Source of the DNA: Epiperipatus broadwayi
Lineage: Eukaryota > Onychophora > Udeonychophora > Euonychophora > Peripatidae
Reading direction: 5' to 3'
Length of the DNA stretch: 64,000 nt
Assembly (NCBI GenBank): GCA_028023455.1
Contig: JAQFVV010006353.1
Coordinates: 744,001-808,000, forward strand
Part shown: in pieces, positions 11,965 through 22,800 of the stretch
Numbering within the stretch: the stretch's first letter is position 1
Layout: each line of letters opens with the position of its first letter
Program-made: the position numbers and the translations under genes
Notes under the pieces: generated by a model
Database searches by the model: none
What the model saw: the letters and a program-made list of their open reading frames with translations, nothing else
Told to the model about the DNA's origin: nothing

Positions 11965-12450
11965 TCTTATATCTCAAATGGCTTTCAACTAATGAACTGG
12001 TCCAGATTCCATCTTATCTTGATTGGATTGAGTGTTTATCACCACAGACCAATTGTTATATGAATAGATAAGATATAGTCAATAGCAGAATTAGGCCAAT
12101 GGGTAATGATGCTCAATGAACGCAATTGTTTTCATCATGGATATGGATCAGGATTCAAATAGAAGGTAAATAGAGACAGTAACAAATTACTGTCAAACTG
12201 AAGGGCAGTATGAACATTGTCCACTATATGGTCAAAGCAGTAGCAAAAGTTCATGCTAGAATTGGAAGCTATGAGATTATAAACCAACCTGAGGCAAGCT
12301 GCCATAGAATTAAATGGAAATGTCACAGTACCTAGAAATGACACAAGCTACCATGGTTCAGCTGGAAGTATTAGGTAAACCTGAATGAGCACCCAAAGTC
12401 TCTTACGTTAATAGGTGCACAGCAACTAAATACTATACCTCAGTCAACAT
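11965..12450 (+). mobile_element. LTR-like block of the Gypsy element, plus strand
   Basis: Begins CTTATATCTCAAATGG...TCAACTAATGAACTGG and follows, in the same orientation as the gag-pol copy upstream, the LTR seen on the minus strand at 28900-29477. It is therefore the probable 3' LTR of that copy. No polypurine tract survives in front of it and the end is vague. Confidence 0.55.
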
Positions 12451-12764
12451 ATCAGGTATATGGTAGAGCAAATAGTCTTGTATATGTTTGGAAATGCAGT
12501 GTATTGTATATGTAAGCATTGATAAAATGTTTAATTGTATTTATGTATGTGTTTATTACATTCATCTACAAACACAATAATGGAAACAAAAATATTTTAA
12601 AAAAGTTTTTGTTTTTTTAACTTTATATACCGTAACACCAAAAATTACAAATAGAGAACGTATAGATGCAAATTAATACCGCTAGATGACAGTACCATAA
12701 AGAATACTAGGTGAATATTGGGAAAATTTAGAGTGGGGAATAAAAGATAAAGTGGCTAACAGGT
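12451..12764. other. Unannotated stretch
   Basis: AT-rich, with no gene or matching repeat recognised. Confidence 0.35.
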
Positions 12765-12972
12765 TTCTCTGGCATAGTTGCTGAGAGATTCCTGACTCCG
12801 TTTAAGGAGAAGCCACATTGCATCACATCACATAGATAATTATAGAGAGAGTGAAATTAAGTAGTAAATTATTGGAGAATATTAATAAATGTGGAAGAGA
12901 TGGGAGTACAAAAAATTGGGAATATATATTAAAAGAAGGAATGTAGGGGAGAGAGAATTAGTATTACTAAAT

Positions 12973-13112
12973 GATGAAAAAAAGGTGTGTAGCTTTAGAG
13001 AAGAATTAGAGACAATCTTAAATAAATATGTAATGGATATAGGATGAAAAAAAAGTGTGTAGCTTTAGAGAAGAATTAGAGACAATCTTAAATAAGTATG
13101 TAATGGATATAG
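12973..13112 (+). repeat. Tandem duplication, 70 bp x2
   Basis: GATGAAAAAAAGGTGTGTAG... at 12973-13042 is repeated at 13043-13112 with two or three differences. The homologous copy at 16.6 kb has it once. Confidence 0.9.
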
Positions 13113-14151
13113 AAAAGATATTAGATGGGAGTGATAACAGACACAAAAGCACATAGAAATGAAAATAATAGTTTTACAGAAATAAATTGAATGAGGCAGA
13201 GAAGTTGAAAAGTGAAAAGGTGAGAGATTTAGATGATGGGCAGCAGAGATGGGATAAATAGGGCAAAATATAAATCTATTATCATGATTTAATAAGATGG
13301 CACAAAACACAGAATTTCAAGATAAATGGAATAATACAAGAGTGAGGCTATTGTTTAAAAGAAAGGGTAAAGACCATAGAAAGATAAACAATTATAGACT
13401 GATAGTGGTAACATCATTATTATATAGTTATTGGATATGGAAAAAAATAATAGTGGGAGAAATGCAAGGAAGTTTTAGAATGGATAGGCATATAGGAAAT
13501 AGTTTGTTTGTACTCACACAGCTTATAGATATGAGTAGGAATATAGGTAGGCAGTTATATGGTCCTTATAGATATAGAGAGAGCATATGATAGATTAAAT
13601 AGAAATAGATTATTAATGGATATGTTTAGTAAATTTGGGAATGAATGAAGCTTTAGTGGATCTTATTAAGAAATTGTATGAAAATAATTACTATATGTAT
13701 CAATTAGGAAATAGGAGTGAAAAATAGGGTGGAACTAAGGCAAGGATGCCCTATGTCATCTATTTTGTTTTGTTTTTTATATTTGAGAGAAATGGAGAGA
13801 GCAATAGAAAGACTAGGAAGAGGGTTTAAATACCATTAATATTTGCTGATGATATCTTCTTGTGCACAGAAAGTAGGAAAGATATGGAAGTTATGCTGAA
13901 GACTTGTGCAAATGTGGGTAGTGAAGAAAAGTCAAAAGTAATGATGATGAATGCTGGGAAAAGAGAAGAGAAAGAATTTTTTATTGGAGGATATAAAGTT
14001 AAATGTGGTGAATAGGTATAACTATTTGGGAATTGTCTTAATTTCTTTATCAGTCCCTTTCTTTTCTTTGCTTCATTTATCAATTTTTTTCCCCATCAGT
14101 CCAAGCAATTTCTCTCATTACTTAACAGTGTTTTCATATAATGAATATGAT

Positions 14152-14211
14152 GTAGCAAGAATTGTATGGAAGGAAATGATAGTAGCAAGAATTGTATGGA
14201 AGGAAATGATA
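14152..14211 (+). repeat. Tandem duplication, 30 bp x2, in frame
   Basis: Exact 30-bp unit GTAGCAAGAATTGTATGG... at 14152-14181 and 14182-14211. Being a multiple of three it repeats the peptide ARIVWKEMIV within the LINE reading frame. Confidence 0.95.
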
Positions 14212-14316
14212 GTAGCAGGGTTAACTTATGGTAACGATGCATTATGTGTTAGTAAAGGGGTGTTAGATTATTTATAAAAGGTACTAAGAGAAGTAGGAAG
14301 ACATGCATTAGATGGA

Positions 14317-14675
14317 GATGTGTGAACAGCAAAAGAGGCAGTTCAAGGAGAAATAGGATGGTCAAGTTTTTATAAGAGAGAAGCAAAATGTTCAGTATTT
14401 TGCAATTTGTGGATACTAGGATAATAACTTAAAATAGTATATAATTGAGTTTATTGAGTAAAGGACAGGCAACAAGATGGGTGAGAAAGGTAGATGTATG
14501 AATAGCAAAGGATGCAGTTCAAGGAGAAATAGGATGGTCAAGTTTTTGTAAGAGAGATGCAAAAAGCAAAATGTTCAGTATTTTACAATTTGTGGATACT
14601 AAAATAATAGCTTAAAATAGTATATAATTGAGTTTACCGAGTAAAGGACAGGCAAAAAGATGGGTGATAGAGGTA
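14317..14675 (+). repeat. Tandem duplication, about 180 bp x2
   Basis: Unit starting GATGTGTGAACAGC at 14317-14492 is repeated, diverged, from 14493 to about 14675. Shared blocks include GTTCAAGGAGAAATAGGATG and TAAAGGACAGGCAA. Confidence 0.85.
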
Positions 14676-15084
14676 GTACAATATGTAGAAGATTTGGATA
14701 AGGACTTCATGTCAGTATACTTGTAGAAAAGGTGGTACGATTGTGTTAGGAGAATTATTAAGTGTTATAGTGGCAAAGAAAGGGATAGAAGAATTAGTAT
14801 GGAGATTTAAAAAAGTTTAAAAATATAAAGAAATAAACAGAATATTGGGTGTGAATCAATTTATGATAATAGCAAAGAAAGTGATTATTGTTTAAGGCTT
14901 GAATAGAATCATTAGCAACAAGAGAATATATACACAAATATGGGTGATTTAGTCTGCAAGTTAAGTAAGGAAGGCATGGAAAATACTAGGCATCTTCTTA
15001 TAAATGCTTAGAACAGAAACAGTACAAATAATAAAATCGTGGCAGAATAAATGTAAACAAAGTGATTATACTGATAATGGGTTC

Positions 15085-15230
15085 TTGGTTTTTTCATATA
15101 TATATATTGCTTATAACAGTTCTTTCATATATACTTCAATGCAAACAAATTTTCTTAAAAACTTCTTTATTTTCCTTACAGTTTCGACTGTCCAGCAGTT
15201 TTCATCAGAGCTACAATATTTGAATTTTGG
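15085..15230 (-). repeat. Repeat tail with a CTGATGA...GAAAC hairpin motif
   Basis: On the minus strand 15208-15181 reads CTGATGA, then ACTG and CAGT pairing around a CTGGA loop, then GAAAC. This resembles the hammerhead-like motif reported at the ends of PLEs, but the cleavage strand and stem I are not visible. It lies between the two LINE halves. Confidence 0.4.
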
Positions 15231-15279
15231 AAAAAGATAAGGGGGATCAAGATATAAAGACCATAGAATGGGCAAAGAT

Positions 15280-15331
15280 GATGTTATGGAAATGGGATGG
15301 AACAGGATGTTATGGAAATGGGATGGAACAG
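15280..15331 (+). repeat. Tandem duplication, 26 bp x2
   Basis: Exact unit GATGTTATGGAAATGGGATG... at 15280-15305 and 15306-15331. Confidence 0.95.
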
Positions 15332-15384
15332 GATAGAGAAGAATTTGAGAAAAATTTAGAATGGGAAATGGAAGAGGAAGGGAC

Positions 15385-16888
15385 AGTTGCTAACAGGCTT
15401 CTCTGGACATAGTGGCTGAGAAACCATAGGCTATTGCATCATGTAATATAAAAGATAAAAAAGAATCGTAAGAAAGGAAGAAATTGTTAAAAATTAGATA
15501 TTTGAATATGCAAGGTGGTAGGCCAGAAAAGTGGTTAGAATTAAACAAAACAGTTAAAAATAAAGGGTTTGAGGTAAGCAATAGTGGAAACACATCTAAG
15601 AGAATAAGAACCTATACTGGAAGATTTGGTATGGCAGGATATAAATAAAGAAAATGAAAAAAGGGGTGGTAGTATAGGAGTTATGTCAAAAAAATATTTA
15701 AGTACTATAAGGGTCAAGAACATTTATAATTTGAGATAAGGTAGGAAAACAAGAATGGATGGTGGCTGTAGTGTACATGGCCACTGATGATAGTCAAACT
15801 ATAATGGAGTGGGACAGTAGCATATATGATTGTCTAGTTAAGAATATACAATTTCCAAAAAGAGAGAAGGAAATAATGGTTATAGGGGATATAAATGGGC
15901 ATAGTGAAGAAATTGATGAAGTGGATAACAAGAATTGATAGCTTTTGAAGAAATTTTGTCACAGAGTGAATTTGAACATTGGAAATTTATCAAAAGATTT
16001 GTGAGGGGGCATACATATGGTCTAGAAGTAATGTATTTTACATAATATATTATGTATTGGTAGAGAAAGTGGGAATGAATAAAGTATAGAAAATTAAAGT
16101 GTCAGATAATAAAGAGAGAGTATGTAATAATGATCATAATTTCTTTAAAATAGAAAGGATTAGTAATGTAATGGAAAATAATAATAAAGTAGAAATGATA
16201 GTGAAAGATGTGTTTGGAGAGTGAATGATAAGAATAAGTTAGAAGAATATAAAAGTAGAAGAAATCATGGAATAGTTTGTTGGGGATAAATATAAGAACT
16301 AGTGTGATGAAGTAGAAAACATGGCAAATAAGGTTTAAGGTGAGAATATTCAGAAAAATAAAAATAATAGAAAATTAAGAATTAGTAAAAGAGAGGAAAA
16401 ACATGTGCTATTAAAAATAAAGAAAGTGAAAAAGATGTTAATATTAAGTGGAAAAATATTTTTAAAAAAGTTGGCTAAAATGGATAATTATGAGAATGAA
16501 ATTAAACAGTAAATTATTGCAGAATATTAATAAAAATGGAAGAGATGGGAGTAAAAAAATTTGGAAATTATTTAAAGAAGGAGTGTAGGGAAGAAAGAAA
16601 TAGTATTACTAAATAATGAGGAAAAAGGGTGTAGCTCTAGAGAAGAATTAAGAGAGAATCTTGAATAGGTATGTAATGGAAATAGAAAATATGTTAGATG
16701 TGAAGGACAAAGTGATTAAAGACATAAAAGCACATAGTAATGAAAATATTATTTACAGAACATGAATTTAATGAGACAGGAAAGAAATTGAAAAAATGGA
16801 AAGGCAAAAGGTTTAGATGGATGGGCAGCAGAGATGGTGATGAATAGTGCAAAATTAAATCTATTATCATGCTTTAATAAGACGGCAT
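15385..16888 (+). pseudogene. Second LINE, copy b: endonuclease and linker (RT lost)
   Basis: Starts with the same 5' piece as copy a (GTTGCTAACAGGCTTCTCTGG) and continues into an APE endonuclease: NMQGGRPEKWLELNKTVKN from about 15510, VETHL, VYMATDDSQ near 15760, IMVIGDINGHSEE near 15880 (the GDFN motif reads GDIN), and NDHNFFKIE near 16130. The linker shared with copy a (AAATTATTGCAGAATATTAA to ATCATGCTTTAATAAGACGG) ends at about 16888, where a palindromic SINE begins. Stops and frameshifts occur throughout. Copy b keeps exactly what copy a lost and lacks what copy a keeps. Confidence 0.75.
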
Positions 16889-16894
16889 AAAAGA

Positions 16895-17645
16895 CAACTT
16901 CCAGATAGCTACTACCTACTCATCTAACATCCCCAGATTAGTTTCTGTCTTGTGGCTTTCATCAGTGAGGAGCCTTGGATTTGAGAGCACTGCACCTATA
17001 TCTTAGGAGGTAATGCAATTCCCCAACAGTCACCTTTTACCTATTTGGTTAACTATAAAGCTAGGATCCCAAGATGAAAACACCATAATGTTTCCAACCC
17101 AAGATCATTCACTTGTATAGTCATATAGATTTGAACTCAGTTCAGTATCTATACATTTTGGTGTCTTTGGTTTTTCAAAAATCAGTCATTATTGTCCTAT
17201 GGGCAGAATAGATATAAAACCATCAAAACATCACATGATCAGCATTTCATATGCTTACACATGCTGTTAATAAGAGTACCAAACTCTCCATGCAGTACTG
17301 CTACCAAGTGCAAATCTTTATAATCAGTGGATGCAGAAAGGTTTGTGGATAAAATACCTATCTATTATCTATACAGTCAACATTCACAGACTAGTTCCTT
17401 GTTTGTGGTTAACCAAGTAGATAAAAAGGTGGCTGCTGGAGGGTTGATTAGATTCTAAGGTCTAGGTGCAGTGCTCTCAAATCCAAGGCTCCTCACTGAT
17501 GAAAGCCACAAGATAGAAACTAGTCTGGGGATGGTAGATGAGTAGGCACTAAATAGGGATTTTTATCACAAACCTTCTTGCATCCATTGATTATGAAGGC
17601 TTGCACTTGGTGGCACTACTGCATGGAGAGTTTGATACTCTTATT
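16895..17645. mobile_element. Palindromic SINE (family 1), copy c, compound
   Basis: Two blocks. 16905-17190 carries the tail (CATCCCCAGATTAGTTTCTG...) and the tRNA-like region. 17215-17640 runs from ACATCACATGATCAGC through CAAACTCTCCATGCAG to the inverse CTGCATGGAGAGTTTG, with arms of well over 100 bp around TGGTTAACCAAG. The second half contains CTGATGA at 17496-17502 followed by GAAAC at 17516-17520. Confidence 0.75.
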
Positions 17646-18029
17646 AAAATATATTCTAGGTATAATACTAAAAGTTTTACAAAATTTTAGATACTGACTT
17701 ATAAATATCAAAACAATTAACAAGATATTAATTTATTGCTAACAGGACCAATATAATATTTTTATAAGAGAAAACTGTTGAAAAAAAAGCACAATATAAT
17801 CCTGAGTGTATTTAATAGTGATGAAAGTTAGATATTTTGCTTTTTACTATATTTTAAAAATAAAAATATTGTACAGTTAGTTTTTTTTTTATTCTTATTG
17901 TTTTGGTAATAAATGATTGAACACACACTCAGTAAAATATATATAAATGTGTCCTCTCAATTTATTTGTAATAATTACATTTTTTAAAAAGGTTGATTAT
18001 ATTTAATAATTTTGACAAAATGGAAAATG
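17646..18029. other. AT-rich unannotated stretch
   Basis: No gene or matching repeat recognised. Confidence 0.4.
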
Positions 18030-19250
18030 CATAGCCAATGGGGTTACCTACCAGTGGCATGATATGCAGCTTGATATCGGCTAACATGGAAGACAAAACC
18101 ATGACAGAATTCATGGAGGAGGATCAGAGTATCATATATAAATATATAGATGATGTTTGAGTATGTGCTCCTGAACAAACTATTATTAAAATGTGAGAAT
18201 TATTGGTGAAGGAATCTGCCTTAAAATCAATAATCGAACATGAAAATAATACATATAGTTTAAAGTATTTAGATATGTTAATCCAAAGAAATAGAAAGAT
18301 ATTGAATTATTAAATGTTGGTAAAGCTACAATGAAATTAGAGGTGCCTTGCATCCACAATCTAAAACACCAATGATTCATAAATTAGCAGGATTTAAAAA
18401 CATTTCTTAAGAGAAATTTGATGTTTCCCTGAAGGTTTGTGATGATGGTGTTTTAATTACATTTATATATTGGATTATTTCCATTGTCTAATATGAGTGT
18501 TGAATGTCTTTAGTAAATATTCCAAATAAATTCATCTTAAACAAGTTATGGCTCAGTTGGTTAGAGTGTTACCTTAAAATTCAATAGTCCAGGTTCAATT
18601 CCCGTGATAGTACTGTCACTGGTCAGGCTAGCAACACCTGAAGAAGAGGGGAGAAGAATACCTCTCGAAACTTGTGCATATACTATCCTGTTTGATGTAC
18701 TATTACCAACAATTGAATGTATTTGGGATATTTAAATAAAATTAATTTGTCTGATGACACTCAATACTCATATTGCATAATGGAAATATTCCAACATATA
18801 AATACAACAGAAATTTGATGCTTTGTAAATACGAAGCAGAGAGAAAAACCTACAAAATTGAATACCTTAAAGATCTATGCAGCACAGGTTATAGCAAAAA
18901 CATTCTGCCAAAGCAGTTAATCAATTCTGCAGAAATATAAAGTGAACTTTAAAACCACAAGTTGAAACTAAGCCATGGGCTAGTGCATCTTTTATTCTGA
19001 AATTAACAAACAAAATAAAAAAGACCTGCAAGCCAATTTTCAAAGTCAGCTTCCATATTCCCCCTAATCTTAATAAGTTGATTAATAACATAAAAGACAA
19101 ATTCCAAAAGGAGGTCACACACACTGCAGATGGTATATAAGGTTCCATGCCAAAGCCCTGGCTGCTCTTCTGTATTTTATAGAGAATCTAGAGCCAAAAT
19201 CTCAACTAGATTAGTGCAACACAAATAATTATATAGGAATGGTAAAAGCA
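18030..19250 (+). pseudogene. Penelope-like element, RT and GIY-YIG remains, split by a SINE
   Basis: Upstream of the insertion, 18030-18410 encodes PMGLPTSGMICSLISANMED (RT motif B), YKYIDDV (motif C) and SLKYLDMLIQRN. This layout is typical of PLE reverse transcriptase. Downstream, 18821-19240 encodes YKIEYLKDLCSTGYS and then VYKVPCQSPGCSSVFY and ESRAKISTRLVQHK, the GIY-YIG endonuclease with its Cys pair; the usual YYGET reads FYRES. Stops interrupt both halves. A 385-bp SINE with exact 12-bp duplication sits at 18424-18808, so the PLE is older than that SINE. Confidence 0.8.
18412..18820 (+). mobile_element. tRNA-derived SINE flanked by inverted arms, nested in the PLE, 12-bp TSD
   Basis: AGAAATTTGATG stands at 18412-18423 and 18809-18820. 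The insert has a left arm (about 18455-18540), a tRNA-like head with box A TGGCTCAGTTGG at 18549 and box B GGTTCAATTCCC near 18593, a body with CCTGAAGA...CCTCTCGAAAC (18637-18671), and a right arm ending AATATTCCAACATATAAATA that is the inverse of the left arm. Pol III transcription from the internal boxes is expected. A related copy lies on the minus strand at 38530-38935. Confidence 0.88.
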
Positions 19251-19272
19251 ATCCATAATAGAAACCTGACCA

Positions 19273-19800
19273 CAAAAACCAATCACATGATCACTATTTT
19301 TTATGCTAGCACATAACTGTTATTAAAACAGGCAAAACTCTCCATACAGTAGTGTCACTCAGTGCCAACCAGAGTAATCAATGGATGCCAGAAGGTTTGT
19401 GCACTGAGTGGCACTACTGTATGGAGAGTTTTGCCTGTTTTAATAAATTATGTGCTAGCATAAGAAATAGTGATCATGTGATGTTTAGTGGTTTAACACC
19501 AATCCTGCCTAATAGGATAGAGTTTGGCTATGGCTGTTAAAGAGCCAAAGGCACCAAAATGTATGGGTACTGAACTGGATTCAGACCCATATGACTATAT
19601 AGGCTATTGAGCTTAGATTGAAAATATTGTTTTCAATTTTTTTCTCATAGTTTTGTAGTTAAGTAGAGATAAAAGGTGACTGCTGGAGGGTTGCATTAGA
19701 TCCTAAGATATAGGTGCAGTTCTCTCAGATCCAAACTCCTCACTGATGAAGGCCACGATTCAGAAACTACTGTATGGAGAGTTTTGCCTGCACAAAAAAC
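19273..19800. mobile_element. Palindromic SINE (family 1), copy d
   Basis: Left hairpin: AACAGGCAAAACTCTCC...GTGCACTGAGTGGC...GGAGAGTTTTGCCTGTT around 19325-19440, followed by leader, tRNA-like head (TTTGGCTATGGCTGTT..., box B-like GATTCAGACCC) and a second tail ending GAGTTTTGCCTG at 19789. ACCACAAAAACC before and GCACAAAAAACAAC after may be a degraded duplication. Order is inverted tail, tail, head, tail. Confidence 0.8.
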
Positions 19801-20522
19801 AACAGTGTGCACATACCTTTGACTCATAGTCAGTCAATCCAATGTGTATGGAGTGTGATGACAGAAAAGAAAGGTCAAGGAGTAGTTTGTTGCCAATCAT
19901 AGAAATGTAATAAACAAAAGGGAAAGCAGCATCCAATTATAAACAAATGGAATATTTAATTGGACTAAAAAAGCATGCATAATTACATTACAGTATAAAT
20001 AACACACCAACAATAATCAACAAGAGCTATGATTATAGTGAGCTTCACCAAAGGTGAACTCAGAGTAGGTTATTAAAAAAACCCCACTTTGTTGCACATA
20101 TGATCAAATGTATGCAAATTTAAATTATAATCTTAATTTATATATGCATACTATACATATGAAAAAATCATGTTATATACATGTGTGCTGAAAAGTACTA
20201 TAAACGAGTATTTCAATAAACAATATATATTATATTCAAGGGTTATCGACAAACCTTAAACTATTATATGCTATATATGTTTGTATGCAAGGGAGGTTTG
20301 GAGCAAAATATAGTAGTTTGCAACTGCACTGTATTATTTTAATCAATTATTCCTTGGCAGACATGTTTTTTTCTTATCTGGCTTTGTTTGATTAGTTTCA
20401 ATTATTTTTTAGTATTATATTTTTTTAAATGTTATGTTTTGCTTTATTGGAATTGAGAATTTACTTATATGATGGCTTTATTTATAATATATGATGAATT
20501 ATTGCCTATTAGATTAAATTGA
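19801..20522. other. Unannotated stretch with one half of a hairpin repeat
   Basis: About 20025-20125 (CACCAAAGGTGAACTCAG... TATGCAAATTT) resembles the right arm of the hairpin element at 48765-48983. Nothing else is recognised. Confidence 0.4.
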
Positions 20523-20598
20523 ATCAAGATATAGACCCAGGATACTGTTCATATTCTAAAGAATATTTATGGAAATGCAACAGTAACAATTAGATTAC

Positions 20599-20804
20599 AT
20601 AATGATACTAAGTAATATTTACTAAGGCTGTAAACCTCAAGAGTGTGCGAGTGAAAATGCAAAGGTAGGAACCTCTACAGGTCTTAAGCTTGTAGTTAAG
20701 ACCTGTAGAGGTCCCTACCTTCGCATTTTCATGCACATACTCTTGAGGTTTACAGCCTTAGTAAATATTATTTATGAAAGAAATTTATAATTATAATGAT
20801 ACTA
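20599..20804. mobile_element. Hairpin element (family 2) nested in RTE fragment D, 12-bp TSD
   Basis: ATAATGATACTA occurs at 20599-20610 and 20793-20804. Between them an almost perfect inverted repeat has arms 20614-20686 and 20698-20769 (AATATTTACTAAGGCTG... versus ...CAGCCTTAGTAAATATT) around AAGCTTGTAG, plus about 23 unpaired bases on the right. The target is intact RTE sequence on both sides. Partial relatives lie at 32366-32525, 32695-32800 and 39197-39286. Confidence 0.88.
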
Positions 20805-21480
20805 AAAAAATTAAGATTGAGAAGAGTATAAGACAGAGTGACTCCATATATCTAAAAAAATAGGAAGCTATGGGATTAAAAATAAAAAGATTATTTAAGT
20901 CATCTAGAGTTTGCAGCTATAGTTGTTTTTGCAAATAATGCTTCAGAGCTTCAGGAAATGTAATATCAGATGAAAATAAAAAAGTAGGATTAAAGGTATG
21001 TTAAAAACACCAAAGTAACGTTTAACGGATTTTCTCAAAATAAGAAAATAAAGATTAATAATAGTGAGTTAGAAGAAGTTAATAACTACAAATACATTAG
21101 TCAGATTATTAATAACAGATGGAAACATAATTGATGAAATGAAGCATAGAATTAACATGGAGTACTTTTGGTAGAAATAACTTAATATTAAAAAAGAAAT
21201 ATGTTTATATTTGAAAAAGGTTTTTAATAAATGAGTTTTATCAGTTATGTAAAGATCTAAGACTTTGACATTTAACAGAAGAACAATAAAGTCTTCGGAC
21301 CACACAATGAAGTATAGAGAGATGTATGTTAGGAGTAACAAGAAGTGATCGAAAATGAAATACATGGGTGAGAGAATAAACAGGTGTTACTGATAACATT
21401 GAAAGAATTAAGAGACTGAAGTGGAGTTGTGCTAGATACTACTAGAAGAGATGATAATATATGGATAGTTGAAGTCATAA

Positions 21481-21554
21481 ACCAGATCCTATGAATTCGT
21501 AAAAGACCTAGAAGCAGACCAGATCCTATGAATTCGTAAAAGACCTAGAAGCAG
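21481..21554 (+). repeat. Tandem duplication, 37 bp x2
   Basis: Exact unit ACCAGATCCTATGAATTCG... at 21481-21517 and 21518-21554, within RTE fragment D. Confidence 0.95.
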
Positions 21555-21942
21555 ACCACATGTAAGATGGATTGTCAAAATACTATTGCATGGATAAAAC
21601 TTAATTTGACCTAAAATTATATTTGCTTAATCTTTTGATATTAGTTATTCTTAGATGGTGTTTGTATATTCTTCCGATTATTCTTAAAATATTGTAACTA
21701 CAGCCAGAAAGCCTAGAATAGCTTCATATGTGCTACCTTAAAGCAAATTAGACCACAATCCACTATTTCTGGTGACTTATATCTTTCACTTTTTGAAATA
21801 CTAAACCTTTTACGTAATTTATATCTTCAATATGCTGTAATAATTTATACTTTTTTTTTTTATAAATAAAACTATTTTTGAAGTTTTTGTTCTAAAAATG
21901 AAATTCCTGAAAAAATTGTTTTAATAAATTTTAGATCAACAT

Positions 21943-22260
21943 GAGTGTGACGAGAAATCTCGGCCTCAGGGCGGCCTTTGAGCATTCCATCATCAGATTT
22001 TCAATTGGATAGATGGTTAAAGAGTTGGAGTATGGAGTGGATTGAAGCCTGCCCATTAAAGTGTGAAGATTGGCTATCTTAATATATATCTGAGCACTTA
22101 TTGCATATATGTGTAGAGATGATAATGTGGACCAACTGATGATTGCTGGTTTAGCATTGGTGATTATTTATCTTTTTCGACATATATGGGTTCAAGTGTA
22201 TCAGTGAGTGGTGGGACGTGTGAAAATCTGTGCTTATATACACTATACATTTAATAAACT
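21943..22260 (+). mobile_element. Hammerhead-ribozyme repeat (retrozyme-like), copy 4
   Basis: Shares with 49962-50537 and, on the minus strand, 33880-34573 the blocks GTGTGACGAGAA, GAGCATTCC, CATCAGATTTTCA, GGAGTGGATTGAAGCCTG, TGAAGATTGGCTATCTTAAT and GTGGACCAACTGATGA. A decayed hammerhead lies at 22121-22168. No coding capacity. About 370 bp upstream (21576-21942) holds nothing I recognise. Confidence 0.75.
22121..22168 (+). ncRNA. Hammerhead ribozyme, broken copy
   Basis: Stem I strands GATAAT and GATTAT and the inner ACCAA/TTGGT pair remain, as does CTGATGA at 22136-22142. About 13 bases covering the end of stem II, GAAA and stem III are deleted, so it cannot self-cleave. Confidence 0.65.
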
Positions 22261-22800
22261 TTATTTTTATTGCAATTTCGTAATTAAATTGTATTATCTA
22301 ATATCTTTAATATTCGTATCCTTTTTCTTTTCGTAGAAATAAAAGTGAAACTGAAATTTATTGCTTCTCCTAGAGTAAGATGAAATAAAGATAATTTTGT
22401 TAATTAGGCATCAACGTTTCGGTTTCTATTTTGTAAAAACATACTAATCCGATAATTTATACAACGCTATCACTTTCCAATCTTCAATCTGTTATTATAA
22501 AAGTGAGTTAAATCTCAACTTTGATTGCAGTACCAACATTTTTGGTTATATAATAGCGATCAAATTTATTATCAAGTAAAGAAACAGACTTCTTAACCTA
22601 TTTAAAAAGCAGGTTTTGTAGTATCTTCCTTTATTTTGTAGGTATATATGTATACACACGCAGATATGTAAACACACTCAAAAGCGAGTTCATGGATTTT
22701 TATATTATACTTTTTTTGGTACTTTTGTAGAAGTTGCATGATGGAAGTTCGCTACCTGTGTTTGTTTTAATTATCCATTTATAGTGGCGTCAAAAAACTA
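22261..22800. other. Unannotated stretch
   Basis: No gene or partner repeat recognised before the RTE element. Confidence 0.35.

Larger units (their letters stand above)
12765..15060 (+). pseudogene. Second LINE, copy a: linker, RT and C-terminus (endonuclease lost)
   Basis: After a short 5' piece (GTGGCTAACAGG...TTGCTGAGAG) the copy jumps at about 12840 to the linker, so the endonuclease is deleted. Reverse transcriptase follows: NNTRVRLLFKRKGKDHRKI and GEMQGSFRMDRHIGNSLF at 13297-13590, then after a frameshift a motif A relic (IERAYDRLNRNRL), motif B RQGCPMSSILF near 13740, and motif C IFADDIFL near 13838. The C-terminal part continues to about 15030 with ARIVWKEMIVAGLTYG and a CKLSKEGMENTRHLLI piece recalling the Cys/His C-terminus of LINE ORFs. 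Several tandem duplications break it. It is distinct from the RTE family; I would place it in the Jockey/CR1-like range without more precision. Confidence 0.75.
20523..21575 (+). pseudogene. RTE-type retrotransposon 3' fragment D
   Basis: Starts within the reverse transcriptase (GATATAGACCCAGGATACTG), is interrupted by a hairpin element at 20611-20792, and resumes with ACTCCATATATCTAAAA. It can be followed to the CAGACCACATGTAAGATGG block near the C-terminus. Stops and shifts are frequent. A minus-strand frame at 21069-21365 is only its antisense. Confidence 0.85.

Noticed and set aside
15181-15208. Full hammerhead at CTGATGA...GAAAC on the minus strand
   Set aside because: Stem II closes with an A-C mismatch and no complementary stem I flanks the core.
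17496-17520. Hammerhead ribozyme in SINE family 1 (CTGATGA...GAAAC)
   Set aside because: Stem II is only about three pairs with A opposite A at its base, and no stem I or cleavage strand can be drawn. Kept only as a motif.
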